Positions 8,536 to 19,170 of a stretch of DNA of 64,000 nt are shown here, in pieces. How positions within the stretch are numbered: the stretch's first letter is position 1; every line of letters starts with the position of its first letter. Under the pieces are notes generated by a model. That model ran no database searches. It was not told the origin of the DNA and worked only from the letters and a program-made list of their open reading frames with translations. Origin of the DNA: Hyalella azteca. Its lineage: Eukaryota; Arthropoda; Malacostraca; Amphipoda; Hyalellidae. The translations under genes and the position numbers were made by a program. The stretch covers positions 39,212 to 103,211 of the forward strand of contig NW_025936293.1 in the NCBI RefSeq assembly GCF_000764305.2, given 5' to 3'.

Positions 8536-10556
8536 TCTTTCCATGAATTATTCTCATCATTACCTTGTTTCAATATGTATTTATTCTCATCGTTAATTAG
8601 TTTCCAACTTATCGCTCTAGAAGTACACTTCATCGTTATCTTAGCCCAGCTCTTTTGTTTCGTGTGGGTGGCCGACATCTCGTCTATGCGACCTACCGTA
8701 TCATCGCGTGTCTCCAGTCTTCTTTACGTTTTTTCCTCCATCATTTATAACTTACTGCTGTGCATCTTTAATGTCTCTTATTATCCATTAACCCGTTCTT
8801 TATTTTTCGAAGCGGTTGCGCTGGTTCTTGCCTGCCATGATCCACATGTTGGCCGCGTGATCATTCGCTTGCGATGAATGCTTACTTGTGTTCTGTGTAT
8901 AATTTCACCTGTAACTAATTTATTATGGAAATGTTCCCTAGTGGTTGCTCAATTACTTTATTTTGACAGGTATTTAAGCGAATCTGTATATAATTTATGT
9001 ATATCTGATGAATCTGTATATAATTTAGATATATATTATAATTTTTATGTTTAATACAGTATATTATTGTTGAGCTAATTCGGGTTACTTGATCTCTAAT
9101 GAGTTACCGTAAGCTACGGGTAATAAAAAACCTTTTTGTTAACTCACCATCAATTTCATTCCATTCCTCATAATTTAATTATTGAGAAACAATTCAAACT
9201 ATCAAGCGACAGTCTAAACGTAACATAAACTTAATCAATTACGCGAACAAGGAAAGCAAATCATGATAATTACTTTTTTTACAGTTGCAGCACAAATCTA
9301 TGATGGTTATAATCTCAGGTAACGTAATTCCTATACAGTTTTTAATGTTTACTTGGTTGTATATATTGTTAGTTATCAGATTTTAAAATCCATTTCAAGT
9401 GCAAAGTTGAATAATCAAAAAATAAATAAATAAAAATTTGAGGACTAGCGCGCTCATTTAACCTAGCTTTTACAGTCTTCAATTACTAAGAATAGATATA
9501 TATTTTAAATATTATCGATGCATTTGTGAATAAACTGTATATTCTGCATGAACACATATATATACTTCGGTTCTTTATATATCCTATCTGCCTTAACCTA
9601 ACTAGATTTACCCTATCAATCTTATTCAATCTAGATATTTCCTATCTCCCCCAATTTAAATATTTTTCCATCTTATCCTAACTTGCACAAATGAATCTCT
9701 TAACATCGAGCATCGTAAATGACAATAGCGTAGAGTGGGTGTGATTTTTCCTTCACTTGACGAGATATAATTCAAGGGTAACTCATTAATTGTGGGCAAA
9801 ATGAGAATATCTTGTTTATTTCAGCGACACTAATCGATACAAAGAACATATTCTTGGCACGTACATGATTTGTGCGGAGTCTTAATGGAAGTCCTATCTC
9901 TTTGTTTGGAATTTTAATACACGTGTAAATTGGGTGGCTCCAAGATTAAACGTTCACTGAACACAAGATACGTTTACTCCGCACTAACAAAAACGGCGCA
10001 CTCGTGTTTGTGACTAATATATTGTTTTAAGTTAATAACACGTACGAGAGCAACACACACATTCATTGTAGCAAAATTATTTTATTCGCACATGTTCATC
10101 TCCTTCTTTAATGAAAATCGTTACATAATTAATAATTTATTCGTTTGACTATGGTTATGAATAAATTTTTCGCACTCAAGTTAATCGGAAAGCAAATTAT
10201 AAGTTTGCCTGTGAAATAATGAATACTTTCTCGGTTAGGTTGCTTACCATTCTTAAGGCTGTTCAATATTTTGATGTTCATATACATTTACTATATCTTT
10301 CGAACGTGTGAATAAAGTTTTTTAAGTATGGAGTAACAATGTATATTAACAGTTCATGCACTAAAGTATTCGGTAATATAATAATATTTTGATTTTACAA
10401 TGAGCTGCTCTCAGTGACCCGTTAGCAGGGCTGGAAATTCTCTAATGATTTAAATAACAACAATTATGGCACGTGCCTTCTTGCATAGACTAGCTTGCTT
10501 CAACTGCATTGAAATATGTAACAAATGTTTATTTCCTTGTATATTTTAAATGCAGA
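8536..10556. other. AT-rich intergenic DNA
   Basis: I see no convincing gene. An 18-bp direct repeat, GAATCTGTATATAATTTA, occurs near 8980 and 9010. An AATAAA at 9122-9127 could serve the zinc-finger gene. Confidence 0.5.
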
Positions 10557-10771
10557 ATATATAGAACAAAATAAGTAACGAGAGAGGAATGTGTTCCATC
10601 TCTTATTCAGAACAAGTTATTTGAAACCTATTAACATTAACCAAATAGTATAATTTTGTATATATAATATATGAAACAAAATATGTAACGAGAGAGGAAT
10701 GGTGTTCCATCTCTTATTCAGAACAAGGTATTTGAAACTTTCTAACATTAACCAGATATAACATAATTTTG
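10557..10771. repeat. tandem duplication, two units of about 110 bp
   Basis: Two copies share the cores GTAACGAGAGAGGAATG, TTCCATCTCTTATTCAGAAC and ATTAACATTAACCA, with a handful of substitutions and small indels between them. Confidence 0.85.
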
Positions 10772-13187
10772 GGGGATTAATTTCGTTTATAATGGAACAT
10801 CGAGAAAAGAAATGTTCTTGGGACCATGAGAGATTCGCTATCTGCTTTCAATTTAATTTAGCTGCATTAAATATTCTTATATCTCCCTGCGACAAAACTT
10901 TTCCGTGTCATGCAGTTCGTTTAATTACGCTCTAGCATACCATCATAATATGCAACACACCATGCGGGCAGCTGTGGTATGAACGATGGCCCGGTATCCG
11001 ACAGATGCTAGTTCTTAAGATGAAAAATGCATGGAACTAAAATACAATACTCGATCCGCTCATGAACAGGAGCGTTGAGACTTGCAGCGAGTGCTTTGGT
11101 GAGAGCTACGTGTAAAGAATAGCCATGTCAGAGGAGGTTTCCGAGCGAACAACGCTTACGTGTTGTGTCCTTCTACACAACATTTGGAATATCTAACACA
11201 CTAGGTCCTTGGAATATCTATCGCAATATAATTTAACCAAAAAAAAACTTCAAAGCGTTGGGTTTCATCCAGCATGGGACTTTCTTTCACTTACTTCATC
11301 ATTTTCAATATTGTAAATTGTTGTGGATACCTCAAGTTAAAATTCACATGGAAAATTCAACTGAATAAGAGGATACGCTCATATACAATTTCAGTAGCGA
11401 AAGACCGACGTTTCTGTATCTTGCGTATATCATCGTAACGCAATTTGTTTAAAATGACGCTCCTTGTTGCAACTATTAAAAAGATCACTGGCTGAGAAGC
11501 GGCCGACTGAAACCCTTCCCTAGCTGGTTTAGACCCCAGGATACGCATACGATGAGCAGCTACTAAATCCTGGCTAAGCGATGGTACCGACTCGATGTAC
11601 CGTAAGTACATCTAGGCCAACTTTACAGAATGCTAAATATGTAAAAACGGAACGACGAAGAGATATCGAGTTGATAAACCGGAAGACAATAATCTTACAT
11701 ATATATTAGCTTAAAAAACCTCAGCAGTTCTATATTGGCATATTCTATAAGAACGATTTTGAGCTCGTGTTTGTCCTCCAAAGAATGCAAAATTGCCCAT
11801 TGATATGCTTGTTTCTATCCAAGCGGTAAGACATGGAACACGAAATGGCAGCATTAATGGTAAAATCAACTCTGGAAATGGCATATATATCTTAATAAAC
11901 AGTAACTCTCGTAGATTAACAACATACAACAATTACATCGCTAAAACTCAAAAAGTTCACGTCTTGAAAGTGTCAAGTTTTTAATCTCAAAGCCCTAACC
12001 GGTTCACATTAAAGGTGCTGGTCAAGTATTTTTCAATTTCGAGCTTTTCAAGTGGAAAGACAGGCATTTGAAATAGCATTAAAATCAAAGACAGGCCCTC
12101 GGCATCAAGGAATGATCGACCGGATCAACATGAGCGCTCGAGGCCAGTGTAAAGTAAAGGTTAATTGCCGCACTCAAGATCGAGACTCACGAGGCTACTG
12201 TGTCTAAAGAGGCTATTTACAAAGGCTGGTGGAGGACGATAACATCTTTAAGATGAAAACCCTCCCTCCAAACTGTTACGTTTATCAAAATAACTTCATT
12301 TTCGGCCATTATTTTATGTTCCTCAGCCAAATCGGCTTGGATGAACAAGATATTTCCGATACACGAATTTATATTATCTCCGAAGCGATAACATTTAATA
12401 GTTAGCGATTGAAAATTTGATCAAAACTATTTTAAATGTGTTTATTTTGGATCGAAATACTGGTCTCGACTTAGTTGGTGCAACTTTAGCTTTTGTTTGA
12501 AGTTGAAGTTGAGTTGGCAGAAACAATTGCAATTCATAGCTCATAATTTTTAGGACCTTTTATGGTTTTGAAAATCTATGGGTTTCGTCTTTTCTCTAAT
12601 AATTATGCACCGCGTTACTGTTGCTGTTAGTGCAATGTGATTTTACCTTTATATTAAGCCATGTGGAGCTCAATTAATTATTTCCAGTGTGAGGAAAGAG
12701 CAAATAAATAGCGTTGTTATTTCAATATAGGTACTTTGGCTGAAAGCGGTTTTCTCAAGTAACGAACGACCTCTCTTTCTTACTACTAAGCGAAAATACT
12801 TGCTGAGACCAACGGTCAAAACAAAATAATTTTTTTATGCTGGATTATCATATACACATTGTATATTTTATGAATCGCACGAGTTTTCTTTCCCTCCAGA
12901 TGAGCATATCTCTGTTGATTCAAATAGTTATTAATTATTGCTAAGTTAAAGAGCTACGGCATTGGCATACCCATCATACCAGTTATTTTCCTGTTCCAAT
13001 CTTCAAATCAAAGTAAAAAATTCGATCAAATATGCTAGTTGCAAATTGAGTCGTCATGGCCAAGTCGGAATAAAGTTCTTCAAGAGATTTGCAAGTTGTT
13101 AATCTAGCAAATGACATCTGATTGAATTAATCGGTCCCTGCAAGTGAGAATGAATTCATACATAAAGAACAAAACGGTCAGTCTGAT
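10772..13187. other. intergenic DNA downstream of the carbonic anhydrase gene
   Basis: This region is AT-rich with short open frames only (longest 84 codons, at 11357-11611 on the minus strand). I recognise no family in it. It may include the carbonic anhydrase 3' UTR, because that gene runs leftward into this region, but I could not place a poly(A) signal with confidence. Confidence 0.5.
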
Positions 13188-13450
13188 ACGACAGCAGTAA
13201 CCGAGACGCCTGTCTGCACACAGCAGTGATGGTGACGCCTGTCTACACACAGCAGTGACAGTGACGTCTGTCTGCACAGAGCAGTGACAGAGACGCCTGT
13301 CTGCACACAGCAGTGACAGAGACGCCTGTCTGCACACAGCAGTGACAGAGACGCCTGTCTACACACAGCAGTGATAGTGACGCCTGTCTACACACAGCAG
13401 TGTTAGAGACGTCTGTCTACACACAGCAGTGATGGTGACGCCTGTCTACA
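13188..13450 (-). repeat. 29-bp minisatellite reaching the carbonic anhydrase stop codon
   Basis: About nine units of 29 bp share the cores AGCAGTGACAGAGACGCCTG and TCTGCACAC or TCTACACAC. On the minus strand the array begins at the stop codon of the carbonic anhydrase: the CTA that encodes TAG at 13446-13448 lies in a GCCTGTCTACAC motif that is the last repeat unit. The rest of the array would be the start of the 3' UTR. Confidence 0.9.
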
Positions 13451-13553
13451 CGCTGGCGACGACGACAGCGAGAGTAGACAGGAAGTAGACGGCGAGGCCA
13501 AGGCTCTTCATGGAGCTCGCGTCGGAGCCTGTGCCTGAGTAGCTCATGAAGAC
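13446..13553 (-). CDS. carbonic anhydrase terminal exon with GPI-anchor signal
   Basis: The acceptor GGTTCGCAG precedes VFMSYSGTGSDASSMKS. A hydrophobic stretch (LGLAVYFLSTLAVVVASV) runs to the TAG at 13446-13448. Small residues (GSDAS) before a short spacer and hydrophobic tail fit a GPI omega site. The phase-0 join to the previous exon makes SSRKVFMSY, the normal end of the catalytic fold. Confidence 0.9.
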   Translation of the reverse strand, partial: VFMSYSGTGSDASSMKSLGLAVYFLSTLAVVVASV

Positions 13554-16500
13554 CTGCGAACCGGGGGGGCGGGTTAGGAATGTTGGGGACTATACACGTC
13601 CACACACGGCACTGACAAGTTAACAACACACGACCACACACGTCAATGACAACACACGGCACTGACAACACAAGACTACACACGTCAGTGACCGCAAATG
13701 AGACTGGCTGTGTATAGTGTCATGTATGGCGCACGCGAACATTACTGTGAAGTGAGCCTTGTGCAGTACTTATTTAATTTCGCAAGGCTAGGGGCGCGAG
13801 TCTCAGTCAAAGCGTTAAATAGCTAACTAACTTGGCATTTAGGGCATTTTACTTTTAAGGAGGTTGTTTTTATTCAGACGTTGCTGTTATACTTCAATAA
13901 TATTTTGAAATGTTCACCTTTAGGCGTCTAAGTTTAGAGGGTAAAGGTGAAATTAAAACCATAATGGTAGAGGCAGAGCCCTAGTGTTAAAAATAACCTT
14001 GATTAAAGATTATAAATAACGTTTTTAACTAACGACCAACTTGCAACCTAAGAGCAGCATGCAATCTTCAAATAATAATGTTTACTCATATTTGTAGAGT
14101 TAAACACTCACCTTCCTGCTGGAGAGAGCTTGGGGAGGCCGGAAGTTGTTCACCAAGTTGTGGCCGTGGTCATTACGCATATTTCTGAACACCTCCATCT
14201 GCACGACGCATTAAATTTCTATTTATAGAAAATTTATCCAAATTTTAATTTGTTTACGCATATACGGTGATGAAACAGAGACTGACTCCACGCGCGCAAT
14301 ACAATAAAAAAATCGCGATAACAGGTACCCAAAAAACGTGTACACGTTGAATCTCCGACTCGGAAGTGCACACGACAGTTACTCCACACCACCGTGCACA
14401 CGACAGTTTTTTTTTTTCAGACTTGCGGGAGCCTCTGAAGACTACTCCAATGCGGCCCCACGACCGAGTTTTGAGCTATAGTTGTCAGAATGCTGTTTAA
14501 TTTGCACTCTATCACTATTAAACATTTCAAATAATCACTTTATAATCACTTTAATTAAGTGGCACTTTATCATTAAACACGACAGTTAACTACCTGGGCC
14601 TCGGAGATGGGCACGGCCTGATCAAACACGGTCCACGTGACGACTTCGTTGCAGGTCGGCGTGGTGAGCGAGCCGTCGTAGCGGTAGAAGGCGCCTACAT
14701 CGCGCGGCAGGAACGCGCGCAGCGGGTATTGCGCATCCACTTCTATCGTCATGCCTGTTAAGAAAATGTTTCAATATTGTGAGTTTAACCATTCTATTAA
14801 TATAGAGAGTACCTTTGTTTATCCATTACTATCGTTATTACAGTTGCAATAACCTTTTGTTGGTATTTGGTGCACTACGTTGCATGCTTATACAGTCATG
14901 CCTGCCGTGTAACCGTTGAATTATGCTTAATCGGAAATAAACGTCTAATAGACAAAACATGAGTATAGTACCTAGAAGTACGGTTTAGCACGGCAATGTA
15001 GAGCAAAGAATTTCATAATTAAAAATGTTCAGTAAGCTGTTGCCTCATTATAATATTATTATTAATTGTGGAGCGAACAATTATCACAGCGTTTTTTCCT
15101 CATGCATCAAATTATCAAAATACTTCCATTGATCACAAGAAGCTGACGAAATGGAGAGTTAAATTAAACATCCGATTTCGCTCGGAAATAATTTCTAATA
15201 AATCTACGATGTGCATGCAGAATATCTAGGAAAATAGAGTTGATAAGTCAATCAATTTTAGCCTTATGAAACCGATGATATTTTATAATTCTACACGATT
15301 CTTCGATCAGGCCCATCCAGCGGCTAGTCTGGCTTTTCCAACCAGTCAATCCCAAAACATTATTTTTGTTGACAAATACACAAATCTGCTATTCATCAAT
15401 AATGAATGAATATAATATTTGAAGGAATTCTCACTAGGTTCCTGGATCTCTTTAAGGGCCTTGACGAGCGGAGTGAAGGCTGGGTTGTCCGTCTGGGAAA
15501 TTTCGAACATAACTCCCAGCACTGCTAGACCGTCAGCCTGCTGCACAGCCTTGCCGATGGTGCCGTACGCGGTCTTGTAGTGCACCATGTGCATCTCCAT
15601 CGGGTATCTGTGCCCAGATGAAAAATAAAGGAGATGCAGCTCATTTTTTATTTGTGTGTTATTAAATTTGGTGGTCATTGAAGGTGCATCTCCATCGCGC
15701 ATCTTCGCAGTAGCGGGGGCAAATAAAAGGCCTCATCGGGTATTCGTGCAAAAATTAGTAAAGAGGTCAATAAATAGGTAAGCTATCAGGAATCTTTGCA
15801 TAAATCTATGACGAGTTAAAAAAGATTCATCTCACTAGGTAACTGTGCACCAATGTGATTGTTGGTCAATAAAGAGGTACAGCTATCAGGTATCTGTTCA
15901 AAAATGTACACATGGATCAATAATGAGGATTTTCCATTGGTAACTGTGCATATCGGATCAATAAGGGTGCCTATGAACAGTTGCATTGCCAATTTGGAGT
16001 CTAAATATCTCCCATTTCCTGATAAAATATTTACGATATGAACATTTATCAAAATAAAACAAATATCCATAAGAATATTTCTCAGTAGACGATTTCAGAC
16101 AATTTTTGGAGTTTCAATAAACCTACGGACGAACCTATACGCAAAATCTACTATTGCATCGCTTAACCATCAACTTTTTTCTTCTCGTTAACAAATACAT
16201 GCAGTATAACATAAAACTTTACATTGGATCAAATGCCTTTTGTTTACGCTTCAAATGTTTTTAAAATTGATCACATGACACACGGCAATCACCTGACGCC
16301 GTTGATGGTGTGCTCGGAGCCCATGGACGAGTCGCTGCCCCAGTGGAAGTGGAACTGCGCGAAGATGTACTCCCCCGCCAGGCCTCCGTCGTCGATGCGG
16401 GGGGCCGCCGCCGCGTCGATCTCGACTTGCGCTGCGAGTGTGGAAGAGGAATTGTTATTCTTGAGGTCAATGAACAGGCCTCCGTCGTCGATGCGGGGGG

Positions 16501-19170
16501 CCGCCGCCGCGTCGATCTCGACTTGCGCTGCGAGTGTAGAAGGCGAATTGTTATTCTTGAGGTCAATGATGTTAAAATAACGTTGATTACGAGGGGGTTT
16601 CATTGAAATAACGTTGATTACGAGTTGGTTTAGTTGAAATAACGTCGATTACGAGTTCATTTTGATGAAATAAAGTCGATTGCGAGTTCATTTCGTTAAA
16701 ATAAAGTTGATTATGAGTTGGTTACGCTGATATAACGTCGATTACGAGTTCATTTTGTTGAAATAAAATTGATTATGAGTTCATTTCACTAAAATATCGT
16801 TGATTACGTGTTTTTTTCATTAAAATAACTTCTATTACGAGTTGATTTCATTAAAATAACGTCGATTACGAGTTTATTTCGTTGAAATATCGTCAATCAC
16901 GAGTTGATTTCGTTGAAATAACGTCAATTACGAGTTGATTTCATTGAAATAACGTTGATTACGAGTTGGTTTCATTGAAATAATTTTGATTACGAGTTGG
17001 TTGCGTTGAAATAATGTCGATTACGAGTTTATTTTGTTGAAATAACGTCGATTACGAGTTGGTTTAGTTAAAATAAAGTTGAATACGAGTTGGTTCGTTA
17101 AAATGAAGTTGAATACGAGTTGGTTCGTTAAAACAACGTTGACTACGAGTTGGTTTTGTTGAAACAACGTTTAGTCAACGTTATATTAACGACAAAACTG
17201 CATTGTTGCGAACGACGAGTTATCGAGTTGCGAGCTTATTGACGTAAAATTATGCCCTAACCGTCAAATTGCGTGATGATGAGCGTAAAATTTTGTCGCT
17301 GTGGATGTAATTTTTACTTCCTTTGTAAACCAAGTTGAGATATCTACGATTTCGAGGTACATTATTTCCAACTCAAATTTAGGACATTGACAGAACTTTT
17401 TTTAAAAAAGCTCGATGGTTTTTGTCAATGCAGGCGTAAACTTGCGATAATCGAATACGCGCGATGAAAGAGTGGAATAAAAGCTATTTCTTAGTTCGCT
17501 CATCTTCCACTCCCGTTAGAGATGTATATAAATTTCTACATAGAACACGATTATAAAAAATTATTTCCCTACCTTCTCTATAGTGCAGATTTCACTTCGA
17601 AGGATAAATTCAATCCATTACCAACATTGAGTGTGAGAGAAATTCAAAGATTTACGAGACCGATTTTGAATACTGAAACTCGGGCTGTTCTCTATTTTTA
17701 CCATGCAGCTTCGTGCACTAGATTGTACATTGATAAGCAGGGACTTGGATGAATTTTATTAGTTATTGCGCCATTCACAACACTGACTTGTCGTTTAAGA
17801 AAATGCAGCGCGCTGTCAAGTCACTGTCATGCGGCAAAGAAATCTACGTAGGAGACCTCGAGCGATCCGCTTCGTTGACGATCATCGTGTTTATGTCGGG
17901 AGTATATAAGCGCTTGTGAGCCGAGTCCATTAATTCCACCATGTGAATCGTTTTGTAAAAGTGCTTGTCTATTCCCCTTTATTCATAAAAATCTGCTAAT
18001 TCAGATCAGATGTTTGTAGTTTTGAAGGTCGACAAGATGGATTTCTGACCATCAATAAGATAAGTTGTTGCTTATAAACCGGATACTCGAGTGCACAAAA
18101 TATATTGCGGAATTTAATGCTCATTATTAAGTATTCTACGGAGGAACTGACCAGCGTGTCCGTTGTTCTTGATCCTCATCCTGCGAGGCTTCATGTCGTA
18201 GTTCTTGAAGGTGAGGGCCTTCCAGTTCTCGCGCTTCACGTTCGCCGTCTCGATGTTGATGGGCGACTGCCGGCGCCCGTTGCACGACGCCACCAAGTGG
18301 CCCCAGTTACTCGGACCTGATCACCGTTTAAAATAATATATAAGTTATTCAATTTGTAAATTCTGGAGTAAATAAAAAACTTTATTCCTGCTGGTCAGAA
18401 TTAGTCATCTTGTGCATACCAATGATAAATGCATAGGATTACGCGATGCTGTAGGCAAGGCTTTAAAATTGTCTAAATATTGTTAAAAAGTTGGACTTCT
18501 GAACGAAATTAGATTTATTTAGGTAATTTTAATGATTAGCTCGCGCTTCTATAAGTTAGCGCTCACTCCATGTTGCATATCGCTCTCGATTTAATTAGAT
18601 GGATGCATGAAAATACCGCACGAAATTTGTTATTGGTAAACAAACTCAACTAAAGCGGCTTTAAACTTGACATTTAATGATCGAGACATGCTGTTGTCTA
18701 CTCGAATTGTGCGTATCGATGCGAGTTAAGTGATTATGTCAATAAGGAGATTTTGATAATTTTCATTTATTTCTGAACCAGTTGATTATTGCTGAAGTGA
18801 GTTAATCGAACAGTCTTTCTTATTAATGTTTTGTTTGTATGCAAAATTTAAATAGTTCCCTTTGTCCGTGAAATATAACGTAAAATTTGAATCCAGACGA
18901 ATTTACATTTGAAGTTCTAGTTTCTGTCGAAAAATAAACTGAAAATTACAAAATTTCATGTGCATGAAAAGTAGCTAATGCTTTATGAGCTTCAATTAAA
19001 TTGTTATTACCGTTATTATGTATAGCGTTACTGGCAATAAGGAAACGAAGATAATTCTGACTAAATTTACTAGTTGTTACAATAAAGATTTTGTATCGTC
19101 ACTTGATTTATTCTGGCAATCTCACCTGTACTTCCTTCATAGGACCAGGATCCGCCAGCTGCTGAACAAC
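13446..19170 (-). CDS. GPI-anchored alpha-carbonic anhydrase, first exon not found (gene-level model)
   Basis: Seven minus-strand exons join in phase: 19126-19170, 18152-18316, 16293-16431, 15435-15607, 14594-14754, 14112-14198 and 13446-13553. They give about 290 residues of an alpha-carbonic anhydrase, which hydrates CO2 to bicarbonate and a proton. Visible hallmarks are QSPINI, NNGH (proton-shuttle His64 in human CA II numbering), AQFHFHWG (His94, His96), GSEHT (Glu106), EMHMVH (His119), DGSLTTPTCNE (Thr199) and NNFRPPQ. Cys in VASCNG and TTPTCNE match the Cys23-Cys203 disulfide of secreted forms. The C-terminus GTGSDASSMKS plus a hydrophobic tail is a GPI-attachment signal. The likely site of action is the outer plasma membrane, as for vertebrate CA IV and crustacean gill CAg. 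The signal-peptide exon must lie above 19170. Confidence 0.92.
13554..14111 (-). other. carbonic anhydrase last intron
   Basis: This intron runs from the GTGAGTG donor (minus strand, from 14111 downward) to the acceptor at 13554. Short direct repeats of the type CACACACGnCA(C)TGACA occur around 13595-13690, next to the terminal exon. I see no other feature. Confidence 0.6.
14112..14198 (-). CDS. carbonic anhydrase exon (NNFRPPQ segment)
   Basis: The exon has 29 complete codons and is phase 0 at both ends. It reads MEVFRNMRNDHGHNLVNN followed by FRPPQALSSRK. NNFRP-Q-L--R is the conserved C-terminal signature of alpha-carbonic anhydrases. The acceptor is GTCGTGCAG and the donor AAG|GTGAGT. Confidence 0.92.
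14199..14593 (-). other. carbonic anhydrase intron
   Basis: This is intron sequence. The words GTGCACACGACAGTT and CACACGACAGTT recur at about 14364, 14394 and 14578, giving a sparse short repeat. A run of nine or more T follows the second one. Confidence 0.5.
14594..14754 (-). CDS. carbonic anhydrase exon with the Thr199/Cys203 motif
   Basis: This exon encodes MTIEVDAQYPLRAFLPRD, then FYRYDGSLTTPTCNEVVTW and TVFDQAVPISEAQ. The LTTPTCNEVVTW motif holds the Thr199 gatekeeper and the disulfide Cys203. The acceptor is CTTAACAG; the first two bases complete Ser from the previous exon's single A. The donor is CAG|GTAGTT. Confidence 0.93.
14755..15434 (-). other. carbonic anhydrase intron
   Basis: This is AT-rich intron sequence. 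I see no gene or array in it. Confidence 0.6.
15435..15607 (-). CDS. carbonic anhydrase exon with zinc ligand His119
   Basis: The exon starts with the A that completes Arg from AG| of the preceding exon, then reads YPMEMHMVHYKTAYGTIGK and so on to ALKEIQEP. EMHMVH contains the third zinc ligand. The segment LAVLGVMFEIS is the usual central beta strand. The acceptor is GGGCACAG and the donor CCTA|GTGAGA, leaving phase 1. Confidence 0.93.
15585..15960 (-). repeat. degenerate repeats echoing the exon head and acceptor in the carbonic anhydrase intron
   Basis: The plus-strand sequence ATCGGGTATCTGTGC at the acceptor of exon 15435-15607 is echoed with decay about every 50 bp: near 15693, 15735, 15787, 15838, 15889 and 15938. 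The intervals share words such as GGTCAATAA-GAGG. The copy at 15683-15711 also repeats the exon's own first bases (GATGGAGATGCAC on the minus strand). Confidence 0.6.
16293..16431 (-). CDS. carbonic anhydrase exon with zinc ligands His94 and His96
   Basis: With the acceptor ACTCGCAG ending at 16432, the exon reads (A)QVEIDAAAAPRIDDGGL, then AGEYIFAQFHFHWGSDSSM and GSEHTINGVR. FHFHWG supplies two zinc ligands and SEHT supplies Glu106. The split Ala codon (G|CG) joins NNGHA to AQVEI as in other family members. The donor AG|GTGATT is weak at position +5. A duplicated acceptor 96 bp upstream at 16528 is also usable in frame, so an isoform 32 residues longer is possible; the shorter form matches normal family length. 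Confidence 0.92.
16379..16569 (-). repeat. 96-bp tandem duplication across the carbonic anhydrase acceptor
   Basis: The segment 16379-16473 is repeated at 16475-16569 with few substitutions (for example GTGTGGAAGAGG versus GTGTAGAAGGCG). Each copy holds about 52 bp of the exon's 5' part, the acceptor and about 43 bp of intron. The period, 96 bp, is exactly 32 codons, and the reading frame stays open across both copies. Confidence 0.93.
16572..17172 (-). repeat. 31-bp minisatellite in a carbonic anhydrase intron (about 19 units)
   Basis: The units are built on the words GATTACGAGTTGGTTT and GTTGAAATAACGTC, with a period near 31 bp and moderate divergence. The array begins immediately beside the 96-bp duplication. 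Confidence 0.9.
17173..18151 (-). other. carbonic anhydrase intron, remainder
   Basis: This is AT-rich intron. A plus-strand open frame of 76 codons at 17522-17752 has no recognisable relatives. A TATA-like element at 17900 is listed separately. Confidence 0.5.
17898..17935 (+). promoter_or_regulatory. possible TATA-type core promoter inside the intron
   Basis: GGGAGTATATAAGCGC near 17898-17912 is a strong TATA-box match. GAGTCCATT lies about 25 bp further on, where an initiator is expected. It is on the strand opposite to the carbonic anhydrase. No coding region follows: the nearest ATG, at 17941, is followed directly by TGA. It could drive a non-coding transcript or be chance. Confidence 0.25.
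18152..18316 (-). CDS. carbonic anhydrase exon with QSPINI and the NNGH motif
   Basis: It reads (G)PSNWGHLVASCNGRRQSP, then INIETANVKRENWKALTF and KNYDMKPRRMRIKNNGHA. SNWGHL, QSPINI and NNGH are family signatures; the His is the proton shuttle. The acceptor is GGTGATCAG and the donor GCTG|GTCAGT, a less common but acceptable donor. Confidence 0.93.
18317..19125 (-). other. carbonic anhydrase intron
   Basis: This is AT-rich intron. No other feature was seen. Confidence 0.6.
19126..19170 (-). CDS. carbonic anhydrase N-terminal exon of the mature enzyme
   Basis: A 45-bp exon reads (x)CSAAGGSWSYEGST and joins G|GT to PSNWGHL, giving WSYEGSTGPSNWG, the usual N-terminal WxYxG..GPxxW signature. 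The acceptor is ATTTGCGTGCAG and the donor ACAG|GTGAGA. The preceding exon must end with one base of a codon and should carry the start codon and signal peptide. I searched the minus strand to about 25 kb by eye and found no convincing candidate. Confidence 0.88.

Noticed and set aside
8248..8877. Overlapping 98- and 126-codon frames near 8.3-8.9 kb
   Set aside because: They lie over the 44-bp minisatellite, begin with non-ATG codons and have low-complexity products.
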